Source of the DNA: Prunella strophiata
Taxonomy: Eukaryota > Chordata > Aves > Passeriformes > Prunellidae
Length of the DNA: 64,000 nt
Assembly: GCA_036583965.1 (NCBI GenBank)
Contig: JAZBQD010000001.1
Coordinates: 16,421,892-16,485,891, forward strand
Reading direction: 5' to 3'
Shown here piece after piece: positions 11,729-37,930 of this stretch. A program made the position numbers and the translations under genes. Under the pieces are notes generated by a model. It worked only from the letters and a program-made list of their open reading frames with translations, was not told the origin of the DNA and searched no databases. Numbering within the stretch: the stretch's first letter is position 1; each line of letters opens with the position of its first letter.

Positions 11729-14700
11729 CTGTGGCAAGAGGAATAAAAAAACCCAGTTTTTAGTCAGTGGCAATAAAATGTCACCACTGCTGCGGATTTT
11801 GGAAGAGAGCGGTTTGAAAATGACGCTCGCTGCTGTGAATCGGCTGCGTCCAAAACTGCCTTGCTGCCTAAGTACCTCATAAAACAAGGAGCTCGGCTAG
11901 GGAAGGGAAAACCAAGCCAATAACACGGTATTTTCTGAAGCCCAACATCACCAGCATTAGCTGTGTCAGTGGGAATAAACATGGCAACCACATCAAAAGA
12001 GGGCTTTTCACTCGCAATGATAAAAATGAAATTTCATCCTAAATAGAACCATTTTTCTTTAGCACATGGTAGTGATTTGGAGAGGGAAAGACGCTTCCAA
12101 CTTTGTATGCCTTTGGTCACTTTGAATCTCTGTTTTATATTCTGTGATATTAAATTTGTGTTTCAACATGCAGTGGCATACGTGCAAAAAAGATCTGAAG
12201 GAAAAACAAAATCAAATTCACACGATTTGGGTTTTTTGACACTACATATTTGTGTCTTGTGCAGTCCCAGAGTAGCCATGACCAAAGCAGTCATTAAAAA
12301 AGGAAATATCATCTGCTGAATCCAAGTTTTGGGTTAAGGCCCTTTTGCTAGAAACAACAGTTTTGGCAAGAGAATAAAGTTATTTTTCCCCTTGAAATGT
12401 TCCTTCTCTTTCAACTTCTAAAGGCAGCTGCATTCATTTAAAGTGCAATCTCTTCATTTGCTAAACCACAAGTTATGATCGTACTGACAAGACGAGTCTT
12501 CCACCTCAGTCAGTATTTTATGCTGCTGTGCTTAGGTTTGGGCAATTTAGCCCTTTGGCTAACTTTCCTTTCTTAAGTCAGAGATTCAGTCATTACCATC
12601 TTAGAGTTTAAAAATGGTCACCATTTTAAAAGGAGGGTGTGGTATGCTTTTAAAATGCTGGAAAATTTAATAGGGACCAAAAGGAGGGAGTTTGGATCTT
12701 TTGATTACTGACTATGTGGCTGCCCAGGCTCTTGAAACATCCACGAGGGCAATCCTGATACATATTTGTGGATTAGCAAATCAGCCCTACATGAGCAGAA
12801 ATAATCAGACATTTTCTAAATAGATAGAAGAAGAAAAGATCCCAGTCTTTGAAGAAACAGGGCTTTCCCAGGGGCTATCAGACACAGCTTATCATATCAG
12901 AAGACTTATTGTAACTCAGGTATGAATTCAGTGTTGAAGATTGGCTATTGACACTGGATAAGGATCCTGAGTCACACCAAGGGGCACAAGAACCAACACC
13001 AGGTTGGTTTCTGGTGCTGAGAAAGCACCACAGCCACGAGGCTGACTCCTGGTGACTTCTGCTCATGTGGGTCACAGAAACATGGGAATGAGAGTCTTTT
13101 GGGGGAAAAAAATCCAGCAAGAAAACACATTAAAAACCCAACAAGCAATGATTCAACATGGAAAAGAGCAAGATGTTACTATTTAAGTAGAAATCATTAC
13201 TTGCACAAAAGCAGAAGAAATTATTGGCTGCCCCAGCAAAATGAGTTGTTGGGTAAGCCAGGCTGAGCCAGGGTTATTCTCAGGGGAAAGGGAGAGTGGG
13301 GACAGGACAAGCAGAAGTGAGCCTGGAGGATCTGCACTTCAGGAAGACCATGCAGACTGCACAGAATCAGAGATCTCCAAAGCTGTGGAGGAAAATGGGA
13401 CACGTTGGAGTTCTCAGGAGACACCTGAGATGACGACAAGCGCTCAGGCACACTGAAACACGCTGCGAAGACAAGTGGAATGATTTGCTTTCTATGTCCA
13501 GGGTAAATAGGACAAAAGCAATATCTGATGTTGAAAGATTAGAGATTAGGAAAACAAAGCAACAGGCTGTCAAGAGGCGATGCCGAAATACAGCAGTGGA
13601 GATCTGTAAGGACAAGTTACATAAACATCTGTCAGGAATGACAAACGTATAGTGGGCCCTGCCATAGGCCCATCAGATGGACTGGATGTGTTCCTAAGCT
13701 TTTTCCAGACGTTTTTCCTATGATTCTAGTCTAAAGTAATTTACATAACCCTAAAGGCCTTTTCAGGTTAACTTTGAGATCATTCCAGGTCTATGAGCAG
13801 CACGGGGTGGGAAGGCTCGACGGTTGAACACACGCAACAAAGAAAGCAGTATCCTTTCCCAGGCTTGGAATTGCAGCCCAGAACCTCCCCTCTTGAATTT
13901 GCAAACACATATCCAGTCCAAGCCACCCAGCACTCCTCAGTGGCAGCCAGCCCACCTCCAACTGGTCTTGTGAAATCATATAATTAGGCAGGAAAAGATG
14001 CAGGGAGTACTGGATGAGGTGAAAATGGTAACAGGACACAGAGCTCCATATTCCTTCCACATCTCTCAGCCAGCCCTGAAGGTGCCACTTTTAAGCCTTG
14101 AAAAACAGAACCCAGATAAATTTACAGCTGCTACTGAAGCCAAAGAGTCCTTTTCAACCAGATCTACTGGGCAAATGATGATCATAAAAAACGCCACCTC
14201 TTTACTCAGGTTCTCCTGTCATCTCCATTGTGAAAAGGCTTTCCCAAATCTGCTCCACAATTCATTTTCTATTTCTCTGACAATTCTAAAAAATTAGAAC
14301 ATAATGTTGAGGAGCCACATAGAGTGATTCAACTCTCTTTTTTTTCTACAAAGAAGCAATAACAAATACAAAAATCTTGTTCTGAAATGGTCAAATCAAG
14401 TTATTGCAACTTTCCTGTATAACTGCTTTGTTCTTTTTTTGCTCCCATTAAACATTTCATTTCTTAGAAGTAACAGGAGTTTGTAGAATATTTCTGGGAC
14501 ACCAAGTATTGTCTCTCAAAAGAAATTTCCACCAAAAGAATCAACATTTCTATCACTTGTGATTTTCCTCAAAGTGCATGTGGTTCAGTGATAAGAGGAC
14601 TGATTCCTGTGTGAATACCCTAATCAGTGTGTTCCTTGCTAAAACTAATAATATCTCAGACCTCTGAAAGAACGCTCTTCAAATAAAACCTTCCTGCATT

Positions 14701-15269
14701 CACACACCCCAACCTGAAGCAGTGCTAGGCAGGACCTTTGGATAATTGGATGGCTGTTTGCACATCCCCTGTGGGTCCTCATTCCCTCCACAGAGAGCTA
14801 TTGCAGTGAACCTAATTCACTCTCAGACACAGCATCTGAAATCTGCCATTGACGATTTCTCCTCTTCTGACCTACATAGCATGGCTGGGATTCAAACTGA
14901 GCCAGCAAATGAGAACCACCACGAACTCCTCATCCCTCCCTCACCTGCAATTCCTCACCAAACACAAACACTGCCCTCTCAACCTGCAACATGCAGTCCC
15001 TCAACACCGAAAACATCCAGAGATGCAGCTGAGAAATAAACAAAACCTCCTCAAAGATGTGTTTCTTTTTAGTTACATAATTCCAGGCATAATGGCAGGA
15101 GACTGAGGATTTCATAGGATACATAGTTTAGCTGCGTGTAACCTCAGAGGACAATGACAAACAGAATAAGAAGTGAACTTGAGCAGGATTTCATAATTGA
15201 ATAAATTCCATCTGTCCCCTGAACCATTTTTGCCTACCAGCAGCTTGTGGGGGGAGACAATTTACCTAC
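11729..15269 (-). other. FGFR2: Intron between last two coding exons
   Basis: 3,541 bp with GT-AG ends. It contains a probable old CR1 3' end near 13560-13735. The rest shows no gene or clear repeat. Base composition is ordinary. Confidence 0.9.
13560..13735 (+). mobile_element. Old CR1-type LINE 3' end, plus strand (tentative)
   Basis: The order of GGACAAGTTACATAAACATC, TGTCAGGAATGAC, GGGCCCTGCC, ATGGACTGGATG and a final CCTATGATTCTAG follows the 3' tail of an old amniote CR1 subfamily as I remember it from turtles and crocodilians. It is highly diverged, and its upstream limit is uncertain. Confidence 0.5.
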
Positions 15270-15375
15270 CTCATTAGTTGTGAGAGTGAGAATCCGATCC
15301 AAGTCCTCCACCAACTGTTTGAAAGTGGGTCTGTGAGAAGGCACAGCATGCCAGCAATCTCTCATCATCATATAG
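15270..15375 (-). CDS. FGFR2: FGFR2 exon: end of kinase domain
   Basis: The exon is 106 bp. The acceptor is CTTCCAG/CTATAT and the donor AATGAG/GTAGGT. It encodes [20 protein letters not shown] and [27 protein letters not shown] is the conserved helix I motif closing the kinase C-lobe, with the arginine that pairs with the APE glutamate. It ends just before the PLC-gamma docking tyrosine, which is encoded by the final exon. Confidence 0.97.
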
Positions 15376-27180
<11,805 letters not shown>

Positions 27181-27332
27181 TTATCTCTTGGGAACTCCCA
27201 CTTTGGGTCCTCTGGCAGCTCATACTCCGAGACTCCTGCCAGCATGGGGGCATCAGCAGTGGAGGAGAGGCGGGTGGTGATCCTCACCAGGGGCGTGTTG
27301 GAGTTCATGGAGGAGCTCGAGTCGGCCGACAC
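27181..27332 (-). CDS. FGFR2: FGFR2 exon: juxtamembrane region
   Basis: The exon is 152 bp. The acceptor is CCACAG/GTGTCG and the donor GATAA/GTGAGT. It encodes [33 protein letters not shown] and [17 protein letters not shown], then two bases of the next lysine. It forms most of the intracellular juxtamembrane segment: the FRS2-docking continuation, a serine-rich linker, and the [11 protein letters not shown] element that packs against the kinase N-lobe. The tyrosine of SEYELP is a known FGFR autophosphorylation position. The one clear difference from human that I notice is ADAP for ADTP. Confidence 0.97.
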
Positions 27333-27799
27333 CTGTGGTTGCAATGCAAGATGCAACAAGAGAAAGAAAACAAAGGAGATGTAATCTTGGCCCAAAATCT
27401 GAAAACCACCAGCACCTGATACCAAGCCAGCTCAGAACCATGGTGTTAGGAAGTGGCTGAATCTGTAGTCTTGATTCTAGTGCTCTGTTCTCATTTAACC
27501 TCCTCTGTAAGCACAAGTACTGGCTCTAATGGCTGCCAATGCTGTCAGTCTGTCCCATAAATCAAAAACCACATAAGTTTTAAATTTATTCCCTCAGAAG
27601 GTATTATTGTTTATCATACTAAGATTTTTTTAAAATAAACTGGCAGTATTTACATCACTGCCCTCAGATATCCAAGTGAGCAGCTTATACCATGAACAGA
27701 AGTGATCAATAAATTCTCTTTTTCTACTCCTAGTTGTCCATGTCACCATGTCTTTTCCCAAATCAGCACACCCAGATGGGGCTCCATCTCTTCTCCCAA

Positions 27800-28038
27800 A
27801 GAAAAGCAATAGCACAAGAGTAAATGGTCTCCAGGGAAGGTTTGGATTGGATATTAAGAACAACTCCTTCAATGGATGGACTGTCAGGCTGCCCAGGGCA
27901 GTGGTGGAGTCACCAACCTCGGAGAGATTTAAAATATGTGTAGATGTGGCACGTGGGACATGGTTTAGTGGTGGTCTTGGCAGGGCTTACATTTGGACTC
28001 AACAATCTTAAAGGTCTTTTCCAGCCTATATGATTCCA
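27800..28038 (+). mobile_element. CR1 LINE 3' end, plus strand
   Basis: Recognisable CR1 tail blocks occur in order: AGGTTTGGATTGGATATTAA, GGCTGCCCAGGGCAGTGGTG, GAGTCACC, GTGTAGATGTGGCAC, GACATGGTTTAGTGGTGG, TGGACTCAACAATCTTAAAG and CTTTTCCAGCC...ATGATTC. It is a 5'-truncated copy, antisense to FGFR2, with no coding capacity. Confidence 0.9.
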
Positions 28039-29080
28039 CTACTTTCTATTTTCCAAGTACTCAATACTGAAAGCATCAAAAAGCTATCACAACACTTCAG
28101 TTTTCAATTAACTACATTCTTAGCTAAAGACTCTACAGGAAATGTGGGGAAGAGGTCCTAAAAATAACTCAGTTCTGAAACCCTGGAGTGTGATTTCTCA
28201 TCAGCTCCAATATCTTCTTTAGAGTACCAAAGGTACTTATTGATAATACATTGAAAAAAGAGGCTGCTGCTCCATCCATGTAATTTGTTTTGGTGTGAAT
28301 CTTCTGCAAGGTTCTTTCCTCAAGCCTGAAAGCAGCAGCCTGACATCTGCTGCCCTCAGAGCTTCAAGTGAATACTAACACAAAATAGGAATGCTTGTAT
28401 TGCCAGTCTTCCCCTTCCCAGAGTGAATCCTCCTCCTCTCTTCACGCCACGATCGCGTCTTGGCCGAGCCCAAATCCGGCAGCCGGGCTGGGATGCAGGA
28501 TGTCACAAAGCCATCACTGGCACCCATCCTCACACCAGGCAGCAGCAGGGTCTTCTCTTGGACCCAGCTGGAAGCCTGGAGCACCAGGTGATGACGAGGA
28601 TCAACTTTACCACCAGGTTTGCTTATGTAAAATGTCACCAGGTCGTAGTTTTGTTCCACAAAATTGGATTTAGAAAGGCATCTTTCTAAAACCAGAGGTT
28701 AAGAGATGGAAAGAGGTTTCATAAGGAAGAAAATTTTAAGAGTTGCTATAAAAAATTAATCTTGGTAGCCAGATTTGCAGCTGACAGACCTTTCCTGATA
28801 TCAGAAACAGCTCCTGCACACAAGATGTGGTGGCCATGGAAAGAGAGAGTGAAACTGCACAAACACAAGGCCACCATTCAAAAAAGAAAGGTGGACTGCT
28901 TCTGCCTCATTCATCCCACCATCATGAATGTTCATATTTACTTTCAGTAAATATAAGTACCTGGCACATTCCTCTAGGAAAATAAATCCAGTGACCACTT
29001 GGGATACAAACAGAAAAGCACTATTAAGGCAGACTATGGAGCTGTAAATAAATCAGTGAGTGAATACTGAATGGAGTCCT

Positions 29081-29096
29081 GAGAGAGAGAGAGAGA
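29081..29096 (+). repeat. (GA)8 microsatellite
   Basis: Eight perfect GA units in an intron. Confidence 0.9.
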
Positions 29097-32000
29097 TGCT
29101 GCCATGCCCAGCCTGCAGAGGGGAACTCACCTGCTGGACCAGACAGCAGGAGAACCAGGGCTGGAATCTGATATGTTGGGGGTTTTTTTGGTTTTTTTTT
29201 TTTTTTTTCCCCTTCCCATTTTCATTATTTCATTGCAGTTTGAAAATGATGCTTCATGAAACTGAACCAGCTCAGCACCAAGAAATGTGCAAATCTCCAG
29301 TGTGGCAGCTCCTCTGCCCCCAGCCCTGCTTTCCTGAATTCCACTTTTCTGTTATTTCTGGCTTCCATTTTTTCATCTCTCACGACAAACTTATGACCAC
29401 TTCCTCCATATTTCCAAAATCTATCTACTATTCTCCAGTCATTCTATCAAGATCTTTATTCAAGTTTTGATTCTTATATTCATTATTAATTTACAATTCC
29501 TTTTCTTCTGTGCTTGTCTTTGCCATTACAGCCATTGTTTTCAAGAGACAGAAAGGCATAGAATTGAAGCTACAAAATGTGGATACCTTAGGTATCAGAA
29601 ATTATCCAGAATTTTGGGTTCTGAGGTCTTGTTTTTTGGGTTTTCTTTTGGGTTTTTTTTTTCCCCCCATGAATACAATCACTGCACTAGACACTGTCTG
29701 GATCTCTTCCAGAGTTTCATCTTTTCACCAGTTTTTACACTCACCATTCAGCAGCCTTAGCCTGGTTAAATCCTATAAATATAAACTTGCAATAACTGAA
29801 ATACTCCGGTGATGCATTTTAAACACAGAGCTTAAACCGCAATAATGTATAGAAAAAAGCAGATTAAAGGCTCTGCCAGTTTCCCTTTTAACACTACTCC
29901 ACGTGTTTACTTCACAGCAGAGCTGTGTGATGGGCCAGAGATACTGGAGGTAACCAAAGTGCATTAACATGGATAGGAGTGATGAGAAATCCAGAGGAAC
30001 TACTCCACGTCTGGAAGAAGACAAATGGACTGCACTCCCAGGGAATATTCTCCTGATTGATTAACTGGAGCAGTACAAGGAGTTACAGCAGCTCAAGGGC
30101 TATAAAAATCTGCTCCAGAAAAGATGAAGCCAACCCAGCCTGGCCTGTGGTTGGGGGAGATTTTCTGGTTTGAAATGGCCTCTCACCTTTCCTGCAATAA
30201 GAAAGAATTAACCTTTGATCTCCTCCCTTGAGCATTTTTTTTTCACTGCCTTAGAGCACCCTATAAAAGACTGAGGAAAATCCTACCTATTCCAAGGTCA
30301 GTAGACATGGTCAGCTTTAATCTACATTTAAGTGGCAGCTTTCTATATGCTTTTTTTCTTTTTTCCAGCTTGCTACATGCAGCTCTGCTCTCCAACCCCT
30401 CACCATGCAGGTTCACCTGGTACAGGTGAATTAAACATCATGGGGGCCCACTCAGTGTGCTGACACCCTGTTTTAAGTGATGACACTGCTCTAGGGAGGT
30501 ACTTCATTTCTTAATTAAAGAAAGAAAGGTGAAAGTCAGCTTGAGTTGAGCAGAGCACTGAAAGAACCATTATGGCAGATGTTAACCTCAACAGGAAGGC
30601 AGAGCTCCACCAGAAAATATTCCTTGTGTGCTCCCTTTGTGCTTTTAGCAGGCCAGAAGTGAGAACAGCACCAGCTTCAGAGATTTTTAGCACCAAATCT
30701 GCACTGGAGAAGGAGAAAAGCCCACTGCATCCAAACCTCACCCATCAATGCATGACTATATCCCCATTTTAACAACATCTTCTTCCCCTGACCAACACAC
30801 TGTGCTTAATCAGCTCTCAGCTAATGCTCTACAAGCATTTCTAAGCAGCAGAGCATTTAAAACAAACAAATCTTCGCTGGAATCTTTAAATGTCCATGTG
30901 GCAAAATCAGCTGCAGAGCAGTGTGTAATTGTCTGTAATTGATTATGAAGGGTGTTTTCCTCCACTGATAATTCATACCATGTCCTGGAGCCTAGATCTG
31001 TCAGTTCTGGCACTCATGCTGGGACTTTTTAGCAGGCATGCAGTGATTTCCTATAACTGTCAGCCTTTTTGAAGGCTCTGCAGTAAAATTTAATTTGAAA
31101 TCATATGCATATTTGTATATTATAATTAGCAAATAATGCTGTTAGCTGCTGGTAGGAACAGCCCATCTGAGTGACCAGATGCAGGAAAATACAAGGTTAA
31201 ATGCACTACACAAAATTGAGTAATCCTAATGTTAAGTACTGACATTTAAAACACATGCACCACCCCTCCATGAAAAGCACTCATTTGGAAACACTTATAC
31301 ACAAAATCATATCCAATAAGTACCACAAGACAGTGGTTTCCATAAAAAAAATTAAAATCCAAGCATAAAGAAAAGAATAAAGTAAATATTTAAGGTAAAT
31401 TCCATTCAACAATATCTTACTGACAGTTGTGTATTAATCTTTGTACTTCGTAGTCTATTCCTCTAAAAAATTATGATTTTACTGCTCAGTATTACATTAA
31501 ATACTACATTACTTTCCTTTTTCCTGATCACTTTTCTTTTTTTCCTCTTTCCAGCTGCCATCACCATTTTGAATTATTGAACTACCATTTTGAACTATTC
31601 TGCTGGGTGAGCTCAAGCCTTGCTTTTTACTGATCAATCTTTGTTCATCACAAATACACATATCTTTATGAAGGATTAGACTCCACAAAAACAACAACAG
31701 ACATAAATTAATGGGAGTATATTTTAAATACTAAGCATAAAAAAGATCACTGCTTCCTGCTTAAGACACGTGGATGTTGAGGGGGTCCAAATTTGACAGA
31801 TTGACTGTGACAGCCCTAACAAAAACCTTTCGTGATGACAAACATTTGCACTTGACTTTGAGCAAGTCACAAGAGATGGGATTGTCTTTTTGTCTGCTTC
31901 AATTACAATTTATCAGTTAAAATAAAGGTTCTGCAAAATAGATATCCATCCTATTGGAGGTTACTCTGTACTCTTTCAGGTTCAGTGGCCCTGTCACTTA

Positions 32001-33552
32001 AAGCCTGTCCTGCAAATCAGCTTGTGAGGCTCAAAACCACAAATTGTTCACCCCCTCCCTCTCAAGCTGGTACCTCCACACAGACCATGGGTAAGACTTG
32101 AAGTGCTTTGATGAAAAGAGGAGCTGCCTGCTGGATTTCCCTGGAAAAACCTGAAAACTGGGTACCAGATCCTGCTGAGGATGAGGATTGTAGGGGATGG
32201 GAGCTGATAATTCCTGACTTCATCCTGACCCTTCCTACAAATGTGAATAGAACTGCATTTTGGCAGGAAAAAAACGCCTGCATGTGGGGAATGATAAAAT
32301 CCTGTGGTAGCTCAGGCTAAACAGTGCAGGAGGATCCAAACCAAACCATATGTTACTCAGCAAGACTCTTCTCCTGCTTAGACAAGATGGCATCAGAGCT
32401 GTGCAAATGTCTCTCTGTGAACCAGGATTATTTTCCAGCCCAGATCCTCAGGGACTCTGACCCAGCAGCAGAAGAGCTTTGAAAACAAATATCAAGAATT
32501 TCCCAATCTGTGGCCTCATTTCTCTGGAATTCCATCAAATCCCATCACCCAGCCCTGGATCCAGCCCCATTCTCACAGCCTACCTGCCATGAGCATCTCA
32601 TCCCCTCCCACACACAGCACAAAGGGAAACCTCCTGTGATCCACAGATAAATAAAGGTTTGGTGACAAAACCCCACCAAGTTTAAATACAATCCTCTGAA
32701 ATACAAATAAACTGGAACAAAGTGAGCTTGGTGGCACAATAAAACAGGGTTGAATGATCCAGAAACACACACACCCTTTAAATAAAACATCTGGATTATT
32801 TTTCAATTCTTCACTTGCGACAACAGCCCTGAAATCCAAAACCAGATTTAAAAGATGCAGAAACCTAAAGAAGCTGCTGCAGCCTCAGCACCAAGGAAAA
32901 ATTAAGGAATATTCACAAGCAAATCTGCAGGGACTGCTTGTCTCATCCTGCCTTTGCAAGCTGACCAGTGAAATCATCAAACCAGAAATACAGATTTCAG
33001 ACAATGCTTACTGTAGTTACATTTTCTTCCATGCAGACACAAAAGCAGAGAGACCTTCATTGAGCAACTGCTGCTAACAAAACAGCACCAGGAACAATTA
33101 GGGAGTAGTGGGATTTTTGCTTAGGGGTTGAAATAGCATTTGCACTTTCAAAGATAAATATTTTTCCAAAAAATGAATTCCCAGTTTTAAAAGCAAAATG
33201 CCATTTCAGCTAAAAAAAATGTAAAAACACTGAAATAAATTGATAAAACACAACGTGACAAACATGTTGTAAGACAGTTTCTTTCCTCTGTGAAAACAAT
33301 AGCTTTGGAGAAGGTCCATATTGCATCATTTAAGGATAAATAGCTAAACTGAGGGCAGTGGTTGGCACTGCTGTCACAGGCAGTGAAATAACACTCTGCT
33401 CCCTGAGGAACCATTTCCAGCTGACACAACTGAGCTCACACCAAACCCTAGGTATTTTTTTCTACCATCAACTTGTCTCTGAGTCATTAGGCTTTTATAT
33501 TCAGGCAGAAATCTAATAAATGTCTCCTATCTAAGCAGTTGATATGTATCTC

Positions 33553-33639
33553 CCTCTTTCTCTCTGGCTAAGCACACAACATCTGAAAGGCCTCCTTTGT
33601 CCAGAAAGATACACAGATTTCTAGCCAGAGAGAGAGAGA
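33553..33639. repeat. Inverted repeat with CTCTCTGGCTA arms
   Basis: TCTCTCTGGCTA (ending at 33570) is matched by its reverse complement TAGCCAGAGAGA (from 33622), and the pairing continues with one mismatch into pyrimidine/purine runs. The spacer is about 51 bases. Confidence 0.7.
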
Positions 33640-34835
33640 TGTGTGAATATTGAGCTGAGGGCTTCTCATCACTCTTTCTGACACACTCAGAGTGAAAAGT
33701 CCCTCTTTGTCCCAGTGATACTCGAGCAAATGAGTAAAATCATAAAATTATTAAAAATAAAAAAAATCCCAAAACATCAATCTAAAGTGGCAAAGAAAGT
33801 CAGAAAAAATAAAAATTACATTTTTTTGCTCATAAGACAAACCAAATATCTTTCAGATTGAAAAAGGTTCAGGTGCCCCACCTCAAGATTCTGTAAAATA
33901 CTGAATTCAGAGGAAGGTAGCTAAAGCATTCCACTCCCTGGTATTTTTAACCAAGGAAATTCAGAAACCATGAAACAAGAGTCCATAAAAATGTATTGCT
34001 GTTCAGAATCTCCCAGTCTGTGTGCCCATTTCATTTCAAACACTTACCCATGCTGAAGAACCCTTTTTAAGGTACATGTATTACTCTGACAGTGACAATA
34101 TTCTGGACAGGCTGTAAAAACAAATCTGCAGAAATCCTGCACCACTTACTCATGGTGCAGATGGACACAAAGTGAACCCTCACATCCCAATTCCCTGGCC
34201 AGAGCCTGGATCCAACCCCTCCAGACAGAGTTTTTTTGGCTGCTGAGGTGAACCCCAGCCTCAGATTCCAACATCCCCCATCCTGCAGGGCTGAAACCTG
34301 GGGGTGCAGAGGTCTGGCCTCAAAACCCACTGCAAGAAAATCAAAACCTATTAAATTCCAGCTTCTAAAAACACCACAAATCCTTCAGGAGAGGAGAGTG
34401 TGTGGGAATGGAGGCTGTTTTGGCAAGTGGTGGCCTGTGATAAAGCCAAAGTCCTGTTACTTGTTCAACTGGTTTGCTGCTCGTGGCATCACCCTCTCCA
34501 GAACTGTTCATTGCCAGCCACAAACAATTGTAAAATGTATTTCATGTGATGCTGTAGTGTGCATTTTAAATCTGGCACTTGCTTTTGTTTCTTGCTCAAA
34601 AGCATCATTACCCTAATCAAGCTGTCCAAGATCTGATACAGTATCTCCCCTATTTTTACTTTATTACAGTCTTTCTTCTATTTTGGGGTGTTTTCTGGAT
34701 GCCTGGCTATGAAACTCCCTCCCTTCAGTCTTCAAAAGTCTTCCTGAAAAATACCTCTCTGTATCTGGTACCTAGTTACCACAATAATAATCACCTTAGA
34801 AACATCATAAATATACAATTAAATAGGATTCTGTT

Positions 34836-34900
34836 CCAAAGCCCATTAAGGCAGTAACATTTTTTCCATTGACTCCAACAAACCGTGGGATCAGGCCCCA
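34836..34900 (+). repeat. Old amniote inverted-repeat element, copy 1
   Basis: CCAAAGCCCATTAAGGCAG, then TTTCCATTGACTCCAACAAA and GGGATCAGGCCCC. This follows the pattern AAAGCCCATTGAAGTC...CCATTGACTTCAATGGGC...GGATCAGGCC that recurs in reptile and bird DNA. Family name not known to me with certainty. Confidence 0.6.
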
Positions 34901-35166
34901 AAATACTTGAAATACATATTTTTTCCCCCCATCTCCAGACTGCCAATACAGAACACATTTCAATTTTTACATTTCTCCCCTCCCTAACAGCCCTACCCCG
35001 ATTTCCTTGAGACACCCATCGCTGTGCTAAAACCTTCTCTCCATCCCATCTGCAATCTGCCGCAATTTATCAATCCCCTCCTTCACTTCCCTTTCCTCAG
35101 CAGGAGGATGGTGCTGGCTTAGTTTTTGGGGTTAAAAAAAAGGTTTTTGAAACTCTTTATCTACTT

Positions 35167-35176
35167 TCTGTTACCT
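35167..35176 (-). promoter_or_regulatory. FGFR2: Alternative VT donor with non-canonical GA 5' splice site
   Basis: On the minus strand the exon end reads CAG/GTAACA/GAAAGT. Splicing at the first slash uses a normal GT donor and gives Arg-Arg-Gln-Val-Ser. Splicing at the second uses a GA donor and inserts Val-Thr before Val-Ser-Ala. Conserved GA-donor use at this position in FGFR1, FGFR2 and FGFR3 is established knowledge, and the VT dipeptide affects FRS2 binding. The sequence needed for both forms is present here; use in this animal is inferred. Confidence 0.85.
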
Positions 35177-35371
35177 GTCTGCGCAGGGGGATTCGCTTGG
35201 TCAGCTTGTGGACAGCGGGCTGGCTGCTGAAATCCGGCTTCTTGGTGGTGTTCTTCATGCGGCACAGGATCACTGTCAGCACCATGCAGACTATCAGGAA
35301 CACCCCTATGCAGTAAATTGCTATTTCCAGGTAGTCTGGAGAGGTTGGGTATTCCTTTTCTTTCTCAGGAG
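35175..35371 (-). CDS. FGFR2: FGFR2 exon: transmembrane segment and start of juxtamembrane region
   Basis: The exon is 197 bp with the standard donor CAG/GTAACA, or 203 bp with the alternative donor six bases further on. The acceptor is CATCCAG/CTCCTG. It encodes a short variable acidic stem ([13 protein letters not shown]), one transmembrane helix ([20 protein letters not shown], then ILC), and the basic stop-transfer RMKNTTKK followed by [20 protein letters not shown] and Q. The [12 protein letters not shown] region is the FRS2-binding juxtamembrane stretch known in FGFRs. The stem (EKEKEYPTS) is the least conserved part compared with the human protein as I recall it. Confidence 0.97.
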
Positions 35372-37691
<2,320 letters not shown>

Positions 37692-37881
37692 CTAAAAAAA
37701 AACAAGAGGGAAGCAAGAGAAAAAGCTAGACACTGAGAGAATTTTTGTGGATAGGGAGGTGGAGCCACAGGGCTTTGCACTTGGTAAAGGCAGAGGTGGA
37801 GAGATGCAAAGCTCCTTCCCCATCCACAAGCCCTCATCCAAAAGGCGTTTACCAACAGGTCCCAGCTCACCTCAGAAAGTA

Positions 37882-37930
37882 ATCAACACCCTTCACCAGA
37901 CCTAAACTCACCACCTAAACATGCATGCAA
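37882..37930 (-). promoter_or_regulatory. FGFR2: ISE/ISS-3-like splicing element: two UGCAUG plus UGG-rich stretch
   Basis: About 190-240 bases upstream of exon IIIc the transcript sense reads TTGCATGCATG, two overlapping UGCAUG (Fox protein) sites, then a G/U-rich stretch containing AGGTGGTGAG, GGTCTGGTG and GGGTGTTG. In mammalian FGFR2 the element ISE/ISS-3 between IIIb and IIIc, with Fox-2 and ESRP1/2 sites, activates IIIb and silences IIIc in epithelia. Motif content and location fit. I call it by motif and position, not by alignment. Confidence 0.6.

Larger units (their letters stand above)
27333..35174 (-). other. FGFR2: Intron between transmembrane and juxtamembrane exons
   Basis: 7,842 bp, with GT (or alternative GA) donor and AG acceptor. 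It holds a CR1 tail (27800-28038), a CpG patch (28443-28490), (GA)8 (29081-29096), T-rich tracts near 29185-29210, a large inverted repeat (33553-33639) and one copy of an old inverted-repeat element (34836-34900). Confidence 0.9.
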
